From Lasioglossum baleicum (taxonomy: Eukaryota > Arthropoda > Insecta > Hymenoptera > Halictidae): 64,000 bases of DNA. The stretch lies in NCBI RefSeq assembly GCF_051020765.1, contig NC_134941.1:4216001-4280000 (forward strand), given 5' to 3'. The stretch's first letter is position 1. The number at the start of each line of letters is the position of its first letter. Positions 45,855 through 57,489 of this stretch are shown piece after piece. The notes under the pieces were generated by a model. It worked only from the letters and a program-made list of their open reading frames with translations. It did not search any database and was not told where the DNA came from. The translations under genes were made by a program, and so were the position numbers.

Positions 45855-46031
45855 CAGACCGCAAATTTTTGTGTAAAATACGAATTGTTTGTATTAATTG
45901 GAAGATACGGGAGCTACGTACACATTTTTATTTCTCTTCTAATCATTTCATTGAGTTGGAAATAATAAAGCGGTATTTTAAAATTTTTAAACTATTATTC
46001 TGTTTTGCATTTGAATTTAATCTGCGGTCTT
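45855..46031 (+). mobile_element. 8-bp-TSD MITE, diverged complete copy
   Basis: CAGACCGCAAATTTTTGTG ... TTAATCTGCGGTCTT, 177 bp. Flanks GTTATCAG and GTTATTAC match at 6 of 8 positions. Confidence 0.65.
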
Positions 46032-46575
46032 GTTATTACGAAACTTACGTCAGCTGTCTCGAGAATTAGAATAAAATTGTTGTTCCTCAATCGTAATAGA
46101 TACTTAACCTAAATGAACATAATTACTTAAAAAAAGTTAAATTGAATTCCGATGATTCTCTGAAACATTCTGCTTCAATCATGCCTTTCCAGAATTTAAA
46201 TTAACTCGAGATTGCATTAAACTATTATGAATTATTCTTTTTTGCTACATTTGCTGCGTTAAAATGCGTTTCAAATGAGTAAACACTCGCACTCTGCCAC
46301 TCCATTTCACCAAGTTTTCGAGACTCTACATCGTCAGTCATTATACATAAAAATTCCGTGAGACATAAAATAACATTGCATAATATTACATTATACTTTA
46401 TTATGATTCATCGAAATCGAGTGAAAAGCTGTTCTAGGTGGTGGTCTCTATCTTCGAATAATAAAATAGAGCAGGCGAACACAAATACATAATGTTTAAA
46501 GTATCTTTTGATATTCTAAAGTTGTCGCTAGAAAGATCTGTTGTATTGTTTAGAATAACTTCTAAAATTCATGAC

Positions 46576-46744
46576 TAGACTGCGGATCTTTGTGCACAAT
46601 CAAAATTTTCTTTATCAATTACAAGGTTCTGGAGCCAATCAAAAATTGGTTACTCCCTTTAATACTGTTAACAGGACAAATGTAACTACTGTTTAAAATG
46701 GTGGCTGCTCATTTTTGTCATCAATGCATAAAATCCGCAGTCTA
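46576..46744 (+). mobile_element. 8-bp-TSD MITE, complete 169-bp copy
   Basis: TAGACTGCGGATCTTTGTGC ... GCATAAAATCCGCAGTCTA. Flanks TTCATGAC and CTCATGAC match at 7 of 8. Confidence 0.85.
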
Positions 46745-46769
46745 CTCATGACTTATTAAATATTATGAG

Positions 46770-46974
46770 TAGACTGCGGATGTTTATACATTCTCCAATT
46801 TTTGTCGACAAATTTTAAGAAGGTGGAATGAAATAAAATCATATTTTTAATATGAACAGCCTTTGTAGGTTCAAAACAAATGGAAGTTGTACAAAATTCT
46901 ATCGAATTTTATATTCTCACCTTTTTTGAACATTTAATTTAATAAGCCATAAATGCATAAAGATCCGCAACCTA
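46770..46974 (+). mobile_element. 8-bp-TSD MITE, complete 205-bp copy
   Basis: TAGACTGCGGATGTTTATAC ... TGCATAAAGATCCGCAACCTA. The perfect duplication ATTATGAG lies at 46762-46769 and 46975-46982. It lies 25 bases from the preceding copy. Confidence 0.88.
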
Positions 46975-47840
46975 ATTATGAGTAATTTATTGTGTCAGAT
47001 ATTTCGGACGCTATTGCGAGAAGAAGCTCTCTATGTATAAAATGTGTAGCATTTAACACGCGGCAGTGTCGATGATGGGCAGAAATGGAACGTTTAATGT
47101 CCCCGAATTCCAGGCGACATTTCTTGCGAGAATCTAGGTCTTTCCCCTTCAGCGACCAGCTGTTCTTGCCAGTCAAGGGGTGTAACGTCAAGTACGGCGT
47201 CAAGGAGCCTGAAGAAGTACATTCGACGTAATAATAACGACGTCGTTAGCTGAAACTTTCCTTTCTTTCAGTGACCCCGTGCTAGTCTGCAGCGACTTTT
47301 ACAAGACAGCTTTGTCAACAAATCAATAGCTCCATTCATAGCCCACGACAATTGAATTTTAAATTTCTATGTAATTACTGCGAGCGAATTTGCTCTTTCG
47401 CTCTAATTTTAACTTTTCGTGTCCTACATTATTTTCACTTTTTACCACTGTCGTTTTTCTGAATACATGGTTGTTTAACACATTTCTTTCAATTTTATCC
47501 ACTTTCGAACGAACATAGCCTCGCATTTCAATCGGCAGTAACATTTTGCAAAAGCGATAGAGAACGAAAGGAATTTACTCGGCACAAGTATTTCCGTTTC
47601 ATTTTTCAATTAAATATTACAAAGCACGGACGGAAGTATAATATTTTAGCGCGTGAAAATCAATCCAATCGAGTACGTGTACGACGAGTGGACATGGAAC
47701 ATTGGCTACGAATCGCTTCGAATTCGAGATGTACCGAAACGTAGAATTTTTAATATTTAAATATTCTTGAATTATTGGACAACTCATATCGCAGTAATGT
47801 TACACTGATAGTAATGGAAGAGGAAATTTGTAACAATCAG
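46975..47840. other. Stretch with an exon-like segment at 47.08-47.21 kb
   Basis: On the minus strand, TGTACTTCTTCAG at 47223-47211 could be a splice acceptor. All following frames stay open for more than 35 codons, but both strands are open and I recognise no family. 47340-47600 is AT-rich. Confidence 0.3.
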
Positions 47841-47881
47841 AATTCCGACAATTTTTATTTTGCATAAAGATCCGAAGTCTA
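47841..47881 (-). mobile_element. 8-bp-TSD MITE end fragment
   Basis: The minus strand reads TAGACTTCGGATCTTTATGC followed by AAAATAAAAATTG. Only the end is present. Confidence 0.55.
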
Positions 47882-48254
47882 GTAATTACATATCACATAA
47901 ATCCTTACAGAAAAAATGCAAGAAACTTTATATTTTCGCAAACGAAACGGTTACTTCAAATGATCCCAGGAATCAGCCCTTTCAAGGAAGTATAACATTT
48001 TTGGAACATCTTGTACATATTAGCCCTTTGCAGTCGGTGAAAATTAAACATTTCTTCCAACTTAGAATAATTCCAGTTTATGATTTTTTTTTCATTTTAT
48101 GGCTATGAAATTGATATAATACCTCATACAATATTTAAATTTATGGTAATTGATTAGATATCAACATATTTAATAGTATAAAAAAATATTGTGAATAATG
48201 GTACAGAAATTTTTAGTGGTGACTCTAAGAGTTGCCACTCGAGTGCTACGGGCT

Positions 48255-48506
48255 AAGAACCTAAGACTTTGTATATTTACTGATGATATGCAATATTAAA
48301 ATTGTATAAACTACACACATTTCCTACTTCTAAATTAAATATACGAAATAAATAAATATGTGAGATGTTTTAGTGTTTGGGACATCCTGTATATTAAAAA
48401 CCTAAGATTTTGTATATTTACTGATGATATGCAATGTACATGGTGTATGAACTATACATTTCCTACCTCTGAATACGCGAAATAAATAAATATGTGAGGT
48501 GTTGTA
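48255..48506 (+). repeat. Tandem duplication, ~136-bp period
   Basis: CCTAAGACTTTGTATATTTA, then CTGATGATATGCAAT, starts at 48260 and recurs (CCTAAGATTTTGTATATTTA) at about 48400. Both copies end CGAAATAAATAAATATGTGA. Identity is about 85% by eye. Confidence 0.75.
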
Positions 48507-49125
48507 TTGTACGTTGTAGTACCCCTCGTTAGTTTCTAAATTGACGTCAAGCAAAATAATCCAAGACATTTTCTTGAAAAAAGACACTCACATTCTATCG
48601 TTTGAAGTCGTTCGAATAACCAGGGGCTGTGCATGCGGCGAGTCAAAGAAAAGGGAAGAAGTAATTCTCTGTGAACCCGCGACGAAGCGGATAATCGTAT
48701 TATCCGATCGCGAAGGCAGAACGCGCGGGCTTCGACTGAGTGAACGACGGCGGCAGCCCGGTTTGATAAACTCGGCCTGCCAATAAACGCGAAACAAGCG
48801 TTAAACGGACCGCGCGTTTCGGAACGAAATGGGCGAGACCCGCCATTGCCACGGTGGTGGGGCGTCTCGTTATTTCAGCCGTGCCTTCGCCAAATGGATA
48901 ATGGTGTTTGAGCGATGTTGTTTCGGTCACTGCCAGCCAATTCGAGGACAACAAACGACCCGGTTTCAGCACCGTGTGTCCAGCCTTTTCGATCCGACTA
49001 CACTACCCTCTTTCCGTTTGTGTCCCGAAGGATAACTACAAACATGCGATACCTCTAATTAACGAATACCGATCTGTAAACCAATGTGGTCTTCGGCAAT
49101 GCTGCACAGTTGTGCACACTGCTTA
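48507..49125. other. GC-rich island without supported gene
   Basis: Frames overlap on both strands at 48541-49162 without a recognised domain. Confidence 0.4.
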
Positions 49126-49142
49126 TAGACTGGGGATCTTTA

Positions 49143-49555
49143 TTCTTCTTTCTTCTATATAATAAAAATCAAATGCTGTTCGTTGGTCACGACATCACGG
49201 GAGAACGGCTGGACCGATTTGGCTAATTTTTTTTTTAAATGTTCGTTGTAGTCCAAATCAGGTTTTTAGATTTTAAAAAATTGGAAAAGTTGTCCGGAAA
49301 CATGAAAATTCGGGAATCAATGAGACTACCCACACCGCGACCGCCGCGAGAGGGCCACGACGGCGTCACCTACCGCGGTCACCGCCAGATGGACAACGCG
49401 ACGTAGCGTGTTTCTCGCAAGTAAGGTGTTGCGCGGGCGATATTAATATGCGTAGCGGACGCGGATATTCACGAATATTGGCTAATCGAGCTCGCAAAGC
49501 GAGCGAGCTACAACAACCCTACTCGCGAAGCGAGCGAGCAACAACTCCCGTCTAG
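49143..49555 (+). mobile_element. Helitron-like element nested in a MITE
   Basis: It sits exactly between A (49142) and T (49556) of the host MITE, whose uninterrupted copies read CTTTATGCAAAA at this point. The 3' end is CTCGCGAAGCGAG (hairpin stem), then a short spacer and CTAG. The 5' region contains TCTATATAATAAAAATCAAA, common at insect Helitron starts. A T/C-rich run precedes it, so the exact 5' base is set from the host empty site. It has no transposase or helicase frame. Confidence 0.75.
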
Positions 49556-49587
49556 TGCAAAATAAAAATTCTCCACGTCAATTTTAA

Positions 49588-50338
49588 CACTAAACCTACG
49601 GAGCCATAAAAGTAACTGGTACATGTTCCCTTATAAAAAAAATATATAAAAAACTTTTTAAAAACCACGCTTATATCAAAATGCACTAAAAAGGAGAAAA
49701 TAATTTTTTTAGACTTGAGTGACTATAAATAAAAGTGTGGAGCATTAAACTATGTATTGACGTAATTTTCGTGGGCGCTCCACGCTTTTATTTATAGTAA
49801 CTAATGTCTAAAAAAATTATTTTCTCCTTTTTAGTGCATTTTAAATTAAAATTTTTAATATAAGCGTGGTTTTTAAGGTTTTTTATGTTCTACTTGTTAG
49901 TCTTTTTTAAATGGAACGCAAGATATAGTAATACCGGTATAATACTACCGAGCGTCGCGCGGTGAGGTGTGATATAAATATAAAAATTTGTTTTTCTCCC
50001 CTAGACGCACAGTTTTTTTTTAAATTTGTTTTTTAATATTGCATTGTCATTCAGTACTGAGCTATGTTTAAAGTTTCAAGTCTCTAGCTCATCGGGAAGT
50101 GGTTTAAAATTCGATTACAAGATTTGACGCATACAACGACAACTCGGCAAGCTAATATAAGCGTGGTAAAAATGACAAAATTGATTTTATTTAGTCTTCG
50201 TGCGGCTCCTATTATAACACGTGCTCTACTAAAGATATTTATACAATCAATTCTTATAAAATCATTTTTGTTATTTCAATAATTGAAAAATAATAAATCT
50301 GGAACCGGTCATATTGACCGGTGGTGCTAGGTTTTGTG
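49588..50338. mobile_element. PiggyBac-like MITE with central palindrome, nested in a MITE
   Basis: CACTAAACCTACGGAGCC follows TTAA (49584-49587). GGTGCTAGGTTTTGTG precedes TTAA (50339-50342). It is 751 bp. 49665-49885 is a strong palindrome (AACCACGCTTATA, AAAAAGGAGAAAATAATTTT and their complements). ATTGACCGGT near the right end is part of a short palindrome. It has no coding sequence. A reversed fragment of its inner part lies at 53150-53250. Confidence 0.8.
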
Positions 50339-50445
50339 TTAAAAAAACAGAATGGAAATTTATTTTCTCTTTCAATCATCCGAAACTTTTTTCTTTTCAT
50401 TTTTTTGTTTCATTTTTTCCACAACTGAATAAAATCCGCTGTCAA

Positions 50446-51881
50446 CGACACATATGATATTACTTTGTGCAACCGTTTGTGTCCCGAGCCGTGCAACTTT
50501 TATTTTGTACTAAATACTGTTCACTATTAAAACAATCAGGTCGCACTGTATTTTATTGTGTGCGAGCACCATTGGATAAAGTTTTAAGTTGGTTGTTCTA
50601 TTATAAATCGCTTTGGAACCATGGAAATTGGATAACTAATACAATACCATTATAAAATAAATTTGTACAATTATTTTCCTTCCTTTCAAGGCAGTTTATA
50701 ATTAATATTTTCACAAACGATATTACGCATAATATTTTTATAAAATATTTTATACACAATACTTTTATAAAACATTTTATAAACGATTAATGATTCTGTT
50801 TTATAGAAATAGGAATCATAAATGTACGGATTAAAACATAAATTGTGACAAGACTGTTATAAATTCTCCGTATGCTTTAAAAATAAAATACGTTGATCGC
50901 ATCCAAATATTGTATGTAGCAAACGAGATAATTATCTCGAGGCTGAATTTCATAAAAATCGGATATGCATTTTGTAATGAATTTATGTAAATTGTTTCCG
51001 CAAATTCGTGTTTGAGTAATATAAATTTAACTCTGTGATTACGTTATCATTCATTGTAAATTCTGCCGAATGAAATACGTTCGTTTACATTAATTTATTA
51101 ACCGGATGCATGTCTCTGCAATTTTCCCCGACTGAAATATTCGTTCTTCAGAATCAAAGAATTTTATCGTACCAAGGAGTCGCGGTTATTGAAGACAAAC
51201 TCAATTAACACACGTATTAAAACGTAGGTAAGTGTAACACAGAAACCGAGGGTTTCGCGTAGTAAAGTTTATTCCATTTGCAAGTTACGACTGCGTTACA
51301 TCGAGAGTGCGTGGGGAGTAGTTGCCAGTTAGTTTCGTCTACAAATTCGGTTGCAACTTCGATATCTAATTTGCTGAAGTTAAACAGGACTGCAGTCTTT
51401 AATTTTTAATGCGACTTCGAATTCTTGAATAGCACTGGCTGCACTGGGACGGGAAAGAGGCGTTGCAATGCAATTATATTATTCCCACAGAGCGATATCA
51501 AGTTTCAAATGCTGTGGAATACGTTCCTCGGTATTGATCGGTGATAATGAATACGTTAATGAAGCCACTTTTTAATCATTTTAGAATTTCTTAGTGACTA
51601 TATTCGTTTCAATCGTGGATTAAATAAACTTTATCTACACTATACATATTAACGAAGAAATCCTTTTACGTCAAAGGATAAGACTTCAAAAAAATTGGGA
51701 AATAAATTGCAAAACTATGTTAAATATTATTACAAGTCAATAATAAGTTAATAAAACTCGATGAACGTTCTTTGCTCAAGGTAAACACGATTAAATGAGC
51801 CGTTTATTTTGAAAGTGGCCTAAGTCCATTTCAGTTTAAATTGAAATATTTAAGAGTTCGCGTTTCAATGAAATTAAAAAT
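50446..51881. other. AT-rich stretch without recognised gene
   Basis: Short frames only; no repeat termini were recognised. Confidence 0.4.
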
Positions 51882-52237
51882 CTCTTTCTCTCCGATACGC
51901 TGTCCTTCCTTGCGCCCGAAACGTTCATCGTCAATTAAACCACTAAATACAGTTGAAATTATATCTTGTTTGGTATCATTTTGCATTAGAAAAATGCCAC
52001 GAATATATTGGTGAAAGTTCCATAAAAAAATAATGAAAAATAAAGAAGATTAAATATTGGTGTTACATTGTGATGATACACGGGCGTTTGAACTGTGCCG
52101 ACGACTGCGACTCTCCGCGTCGCGTTAGTAGCGGTTCACACCGATATACCGAGCCGAGATCAGATTACTAAGTTGCGGGTGATATTCTTGGTCGCATCAA
52201 TCGTATAGAAATTGTTGCGTCTATAGAGAATTTACTG
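51882..52237 (-). mobile_element. Truncated copy of the 44.69-kb Tigger-like MITE
   Basis: The end ...TTGCGTCTATAGAGAATTTACTG precedes TA at 52238-52239. The body aligns with the reverse complement of 44692-45010. The far end is missing beyond CTCTTTCTCTCCGATACGCT. Confidence 0.75.
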
Positions 52238-52239
52238 TA

Positions 52240-53145
52240 AACGGCTCAAATAAGAAAACACATTGTGTTTTAATATTAATTAGCAGTTATCATCAGAAAT
52301 GTGAATAATAGATCATTCTACAATTAAAGCCCTAGACACGCATAATAACAATCATGTTAACCAGACAATTCACGAAACACTCCTAGAATATCATTTACTC
52401 GAAAGAAAGGCGAATTGGCATTTTATGCTTGACCAAAGTCCCGGTGTTCATTAAACATTTTTAATTGGATAACTTTCTGTAATGGAACCAGAGCGCCGTG
52501 TATCATGTTACACGGGCAGGTATGGCGATATTCGCATAGGGGGAGGGCAACAAAAAACGAATGAAAAATGCACGTTGCCAGGAAGGAAGGGAGCACGTGA
52601 TGCTCGAAAAATTCGGGGAACGGGAATGGGGATTTTTCGTTGCACCGTGCTCGCGCAGTGTACAGCTAATGAACCCAGTTGCCGTCCCGGAAAAGTAATT
52701 TTAATATGTCGTATCGATAATTTCCATCGCCATCGGGGGGCACAGTAAAAGGTACTAATAGTTTCCAGTTGTCGACCGGCCTGCCGTACACCCGGCTAAT
52801 TAATTCCCGTCTATGCTGCGCGTTCAACACTGTCCGAGTTTATTGAAAAATCCCGCGATTCCGGGGTCCTGCATCGCTTCGATATTACCTACAGTTTATT
52901 TCTGACGCGATAATGAACCGAATGATGCGCCGTTATGTGGTGTCAGTCGATTTCCCTTCGTTCCATCCAGTATTGCAATTTGTAACACTTCATAATTCAT
53001 ATGAAATAACTTTAAAAACCTAGAAACTTGAACAGTTACTACAGTAGGCGAAATTTCTAAAGGTTCTTGCATTATGAAGTGTCATTTCAAATTTCGCGCT
53101 ATTTATAAAATCGTAAAAAATTGTTGATCGTAACAAAGCAGCATT
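52240..53145. other. Stretch with GC-rich island at 52480-52960, no supported gene
   Basis: The plus frame 52482-52748 (88 codons) has no recognisable domain. The rest is non-coding by inspection. Confidence 0.4.
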
Positions 53146-53149
53146 TTTT

Positions 53150-53250
53150 TCTACCACGCTTATATTAGCTTGCCGAGGTGTTGTTGTATGCGTCGAATCT
53201 TGTAATCGAATCTTAAATCACTTCCCGATGAGCTAGAGACTTGATATACA
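53150..53250 (-). repeat. Fragment related to the inner part of the 49.59-kb piggyBac-like MITE
   Basis: ACCACGCTTATATTAGCTTG followed by CCGAGGTGTTG, and TCCCGATGAGCTAGAGACTT, are the reverse complement of 50070-50170. Confidence 0.7.
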
Positions 53251-54444
53251 GTAGTGTTAGTGTGTAGTGTACTGTACAGTATGTTCTACAATCGTTAATC
53301 GAAAAGTTCGAAAGTATGCACCAGTGAAATGATTATAAAATTGTCGGGAAATCGACGCGAGGAACAGAGTGAATTGAAACACAGCACTTTCAGCTTTGCA
53401 TGACAGTTTCAAAGTAGAGTTGAGCCACGCATAATGCATTGATTATGCTTCAATGAAGCCTGCCGCGATATGAAACCATGTTACACTAGATTAATAATAA
53501 TCCTGCGAAAGTTACGTTTCGAAAGTTAGCAGAAAACTGTCGCATTTTATTTTATTATACTTTCTTCCGAGCACAGAGAGTTCACGGACGACCGTCATAT
53601 TTTTAAGGAGTAGAAACAATTTTGTACGTTGCCCACTAACCACGTTAAGGTGAAACCATCCTGCCCACGGATTGGCGGGATATAATCTCGTTGAAACAGT
53701 TCTTATCTAATAAATTCTTCTTTGAGACATTCCCCTGTTTCTCGGCTTATTTCCCCGAGCAACAAACAAGAAGAAAGTTCTAATTGAAGAAAACGACAAA
53801 GAACGCTCGGCCGGAGGTACAAATAGAAGATTGTTTGCTCTAAAGGATCTGATTTAACAAATTAAGAAGATTTGATTTCATCTTTTTGTCATCGGGATTG
53901 GACAACGGAGGCGCGAGGAAACTTTATCGGACGTAATAAAGGAACGAAGGGAACGAAGAGAAACGACTGCGCATCTTCCTTCGCAGATATAAAAAAGAAT
54001 AGACCGGAGAACGCCGGCGAGTCCACGGAGAAATGCGTTAATGAATTTTATGTGTGACCTGAAACACTAAACTTTCAACGCGGATTACCTTAGAGCCTCA
54101 AATAATTCATGAATCCTCAGATTAGCATGAAATTGTATTCCGCCGTCTGCTCATTATCTAAACACTGGTACACTTAAATTATTATTTAGCCCAGCTAGGA
54201 AACAATCAACAAGAAAAGAAATTCGAGTTTGATTTGGGAACTGTACATCTGAACGCTAATTAAACAGGACTCCAATTTTACAATAAAATTATAAATTAAT
54301 TCAGGGAACGATTATTAATAATTGCAACGCGATTATTAATAATATAATTTTAGCACGTCTTGTATAACATCCTCAGGTATTATTGTATATTAAATTATTA
54401 TCCAACCATTAACTGTTTTGACCTGCACCATTTTTATAATAATC
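53251..54444. other. Stretch without recognised gene
   Basis: Mixed composition with short frames on both strands and no visible element ends. Confidence 0.4.
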
Positions 54445-54605
54445 GCGTCGCGTCTGACCCGTTACCGACCGATACCACTGGCCAACGTTTTAGGAGAGAA
54501 TTGTGTTGTTGCCGAGTTTCTTTTTACGAAGTATTTATAATATTTTAGTAGAGCGAATGATTGATACAAGTTTTACATTTCTCTTATTCTTTTCTTGATA
54601 TTTTT
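54445..54605 (+). repeat. Dispersed ~160-bp repeat, copy 1 (partner 58508-58712)
   Basis: GTCTGACCCGTTACCGACCG, ACCACTGGC, GAATGATT and TTTTACATTTCTCTTAT recur in order at 58508-58712, where about 40 bases are inserted. No inverted termini were found. Confidence 0.65.
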
Positions 54606-56122
54606 CTTCTTATTCATTAATGTAATTTTTCAGAAAAACCTATCCCAGGCCTGCACCAGTTTTACAATAATCGACTTACATGTCGTTTGAAAGTTCTAAT
54701 ATATCAACGACATGACTGAACGTATATCGAATCGTATTTCACCAGAGTTGTTTATAAGAATTAAATAAAATAGTTGATAAGTTTAAGTATAATACTGGAC
54801 CAAAAAAGTGTTGGTATATTGGTAATCAACGAGCTGATAGAAATAATCTGTAGCTTTTTTCCCTCTGTCGAGGGTGAATTGCTTGACGAAATATCGATTT
54901 AATTACAGGACACGATTTATTCAATTTGTAACGTTAATTGCGCCCCCGTGTCTTAACTCTATCAATTGCCGGGACGAGAAAGTTTTCCGTCGGCGTCGCA
55001 GAAAATTCACGCGATAATTCCGGCTCGTTAATTATTAGCATTAATTAGCGGGCGTGTTCCTGTTTGTCCCGCAGGCACATTAAATTTGCACTTCATTAGA
55101 GCAGTTACATATTAATTCGGAAACTTCGGTACAACCGGCCGCGGTGTAATTTTCATAAATCAGGACGCACTCTTAACTGGATAGGAAACAATTCTCGCTA
55201 TCCCCCCACCTCACACCCTCAGCTCCCTGCCTTGTGTTACCGGAAGTCGGCTAGCAGAACCGCTGGCACCGTTGTCCGACTTCGAGCCGAACTTCCCTAC
55301 GATTTCCGTTCGAATTCCACTTTAACTTTAATTTCCATTTTGGCTGCAGTTTCGGCCGCGATTAATGTAAATTCTCCCCTTGGTAACTCGCCTCCACCCT
55401 TCGTCGTCTAATTTCGACTAATTTTATCTCTGCGGAACCCATGAGACGACCGACTGCGCTAATGTATTAATGTATTAAAATATTAAACTCATTCATAAAC
55501 AATTTCCGCTGGGCTGCCATGAAAATGTGCTTTTTCAGTGACATTCTTTTAAGTTGATGGGGACAGAGAACACGCTTGAAACATTAATATTAATTATAAA
55601 TTACTTTAAAAGCGAGGAAAATAATTATACAATTTTTAATGGAATTATATAGCACCTTTGCAGGGAATCAATTATATTAGTTGATATTATCAGACCAATA
55701 TTATATTAGTTAATTAATCGACATCTTTCTATGGGTTCTAAGGGTCATCAACTCATTAAGCCGCACGTCCGGAAATTATATAAGTAAATGATATTAAATA
55801 ATTTGAATAACACTATAGAAAAATAAAATTCTAACAAATCGTAGTCTAGTAAGTATAATAGAAAAATTTCTTTCGAGAATATCGATTTTAAAAATTAAAT
55901 ATCTGGCATCACGTAAAGTGTTAATAAAATATTGTAACTCTACACAATCCTTTGTTTCTCTCTTAATAATTTTAATAAGTTGGGAATAATATAAAAGTAT
56001 GTTTAAATCCTAGAAATCTGTTTTTCACTTGATTGTCTCATTTTTATTCTAATAAAATCTTCAATCTAATAATTACAGAAAACTTTTTACGATATCCTTG
56101 ACCCTAAATCATTGATTTAGAC
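54606..56122. other. Stretch without gene; GC-richer at 54.93-55.45 kb
   Basis: No exon, RNA or repeat is recognised. The GC-richer part contains TTAATTAG/CTAATTAA-type words common in conserved non-coding DNA, but this is not diagnostic. Confidence 0.4.
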
Positions 56123-56578
56123 CAGGCATGTCAAACACGCGGCCCGTCGACAAGTAGTTTGCGGCGCGACCAAAAACTTTGAAACTGTCGATGACGATTT
56201 ATAGGTTTTACACTACAAATTCACCGTTTTGCAAGTCAATTTCACCTTTCTGTAAATCAATTTCACTTATTAAGAATATTTAAAAATAATTATGTATTTA
56301 TTTCGTTTAAATTGTATATTTATTTAGACACATGAACGGTGTCATTACTTGACACTTATAACTATTAAATATTTACACTATTCTATACATACATATTATA
56401 CATATTTACACTATTCTACATACAGTTTTCGCACATTACAAAGTTAATAAATTGGTAATTACTTTTAAATAAGTATTTGATGTACATCTTTGCAATAAAT
56501 AAATTTAAATAAATCAATTTGAATAGATTTGACCTGATTGTTTTTACAAAAACTTACTTAAAAATATTTTATTTGTAG

Positions 56579-56713
56579 AAGGTTGAATTTGATTTACAAA
56601 GGGGTGAAGTTAATTTGCAGAAGGGTGAAATTGATTTACAGAAAGGTAAAATTGATTCACAGAAAGGTGAAATTGATTTACAGAAAGGTGAAATTGTCTT
56701 GCAGAAGGGGTGA
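56579..56713 (+). repeat. 21-bp minisatellite encoding heptads, inside the hAT element
   Basis: Six 21-bp units of the type AAAGGTGAAATTGATTTACAG. The plus frame is open through all units, giving repeats of KGEIDLQ, and closes with TGA at 56711. Two to three units of the same repeat lie inverted at 56218-56270. Confidence 0.85.
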
Positions 56714-56752
56714 ATTTGGAGTGCAAAACAAGTACAACTGGAATTAATAGAA

Positions 56753-57082
56753 ATGCAGTGTAATTCCGTATTGAAACAAGCATATATGAATGTTGCATTC
56801 CACATTTTTACAATTATTTATCTGATGACCGATTTCCCGATTATGTTATGTGCAATTAGGCGTATTTTAGCTATGTTCGGCAGCAGTTTTAGAACATACA
56901 TATATGAGCGAACCGCTATCTCAACGTTAAAAAATAATAAAACTGCGGAAGGTCAAGATGAACAGGCCAGCGTGTGTACAATCAATTTCAAAAATAATTA
57001 CATTTCAACAAATTCAACCAAATTTTTTTTTGAAAGTTTTTCGTTACTGAAAAATATTCCCGTTTCCTCGAAACAAAAATGA
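56753..57082 (+). pseudogene. Probable hAT transposase C-terminal remnant
   Basis: The open frame gives 109 residues. RILAMFGSSFRTYIYERTAI, then STLKNNKT, resembles the hAT dimerisation motif (FGSTY.CE..FS.LK..K), interrupted by extra residues. It lies within an element defined independently by hAT-type ends. Function is not expected. Confidence 0.5.
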
Positions 57083-57289
57083 AATAGTTTTATTCAAATA
57101 AAGAAAACTTTAACTAAACCACTTTTGTACGTATGTTATTTTTTTATGTGTAACAGCAACGTTAATAACAAAATATGTTCCCTTTTTTTCGAGTCTGCTT
57201 TTTTCTATTGCGGCCCACGAATTAATTTATAATACCCACTGAGGCCCTTGGTGGTGAAAGAGTTTGACATGCCTGATTTAGATCATTAA

Positions 57290-57489
57290 AAGACTGCGGA
57301 TCTTTATGCAAAATAAAAATTGACTTTGTCAATTATAACACACTGAAACCATATAAAAATTTCTTTATACTTTCAACAATTTTAATAAATCGAAAATAAC
57401 ATACAGACGTTCTTAAATTGTCTTAATATTTTTACTGTTTCAAATTACATCCATCCATTTTTGTGATAGTGCATAAAATCCGCAGTCTA
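57290..57489 (+). mobile_element. 8-bp-TSD MITE, complete 200-bp copy
   Basis: AAGACTGCGGATCTTTATGC ... GCATAAAATCCGCAGTCTA. The perfect duplication ATCATTAA lies at 57282-57289 and 57490-57497. It inserted within a few bases of the right end of the hAT element. Confidence 0.88.

Larger units (their letters stand above)
49126..50445 (+). mobile_element. 8-bp-TSD MITE broken by a Helitron and a piggyBac-like MITE
   Basis: The left tip TAGACTGGGGATCTTTA (to 49142) continues at 49556 as TGCAAAATAAAAATTCTCC. The sequence then breaks at TTAA (49584) and resumes after TTAA (50339-50342). The right tip ...AATAAAATCCGCTGTCAA is at 50427-50445. Deleting the two insertions restores a normal-size MITE of about 155 bp. 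The outer duplication is no longer visible. Confidence 0.8.
56123..57275 (+). mobile_element. hAT transposon with decayed transposase and minisatellite
   Basis: Termini CAGGCATGTCAAACACGCGG and the inverted ...GAGTTTGACATGCCTG. Flanks ATTTAGAC (56115-56122) and ATTTAGAT (57276-57283) form an 8-bp duplication with one change. The CAGG...TCAAAC ends and 8-bp TSD are typical of hAT. At 1,153 bp it is a deletion derivative. Confidence 0.8.

Noticed and set aside
52430..52445. Minus-strand GGACTTTGG as the Gly-Leu-Trp motif of the missing stargazin extracellular exon
   Set aside because: A stop lies just upstream in that frame and the following residues do not resemble the family.
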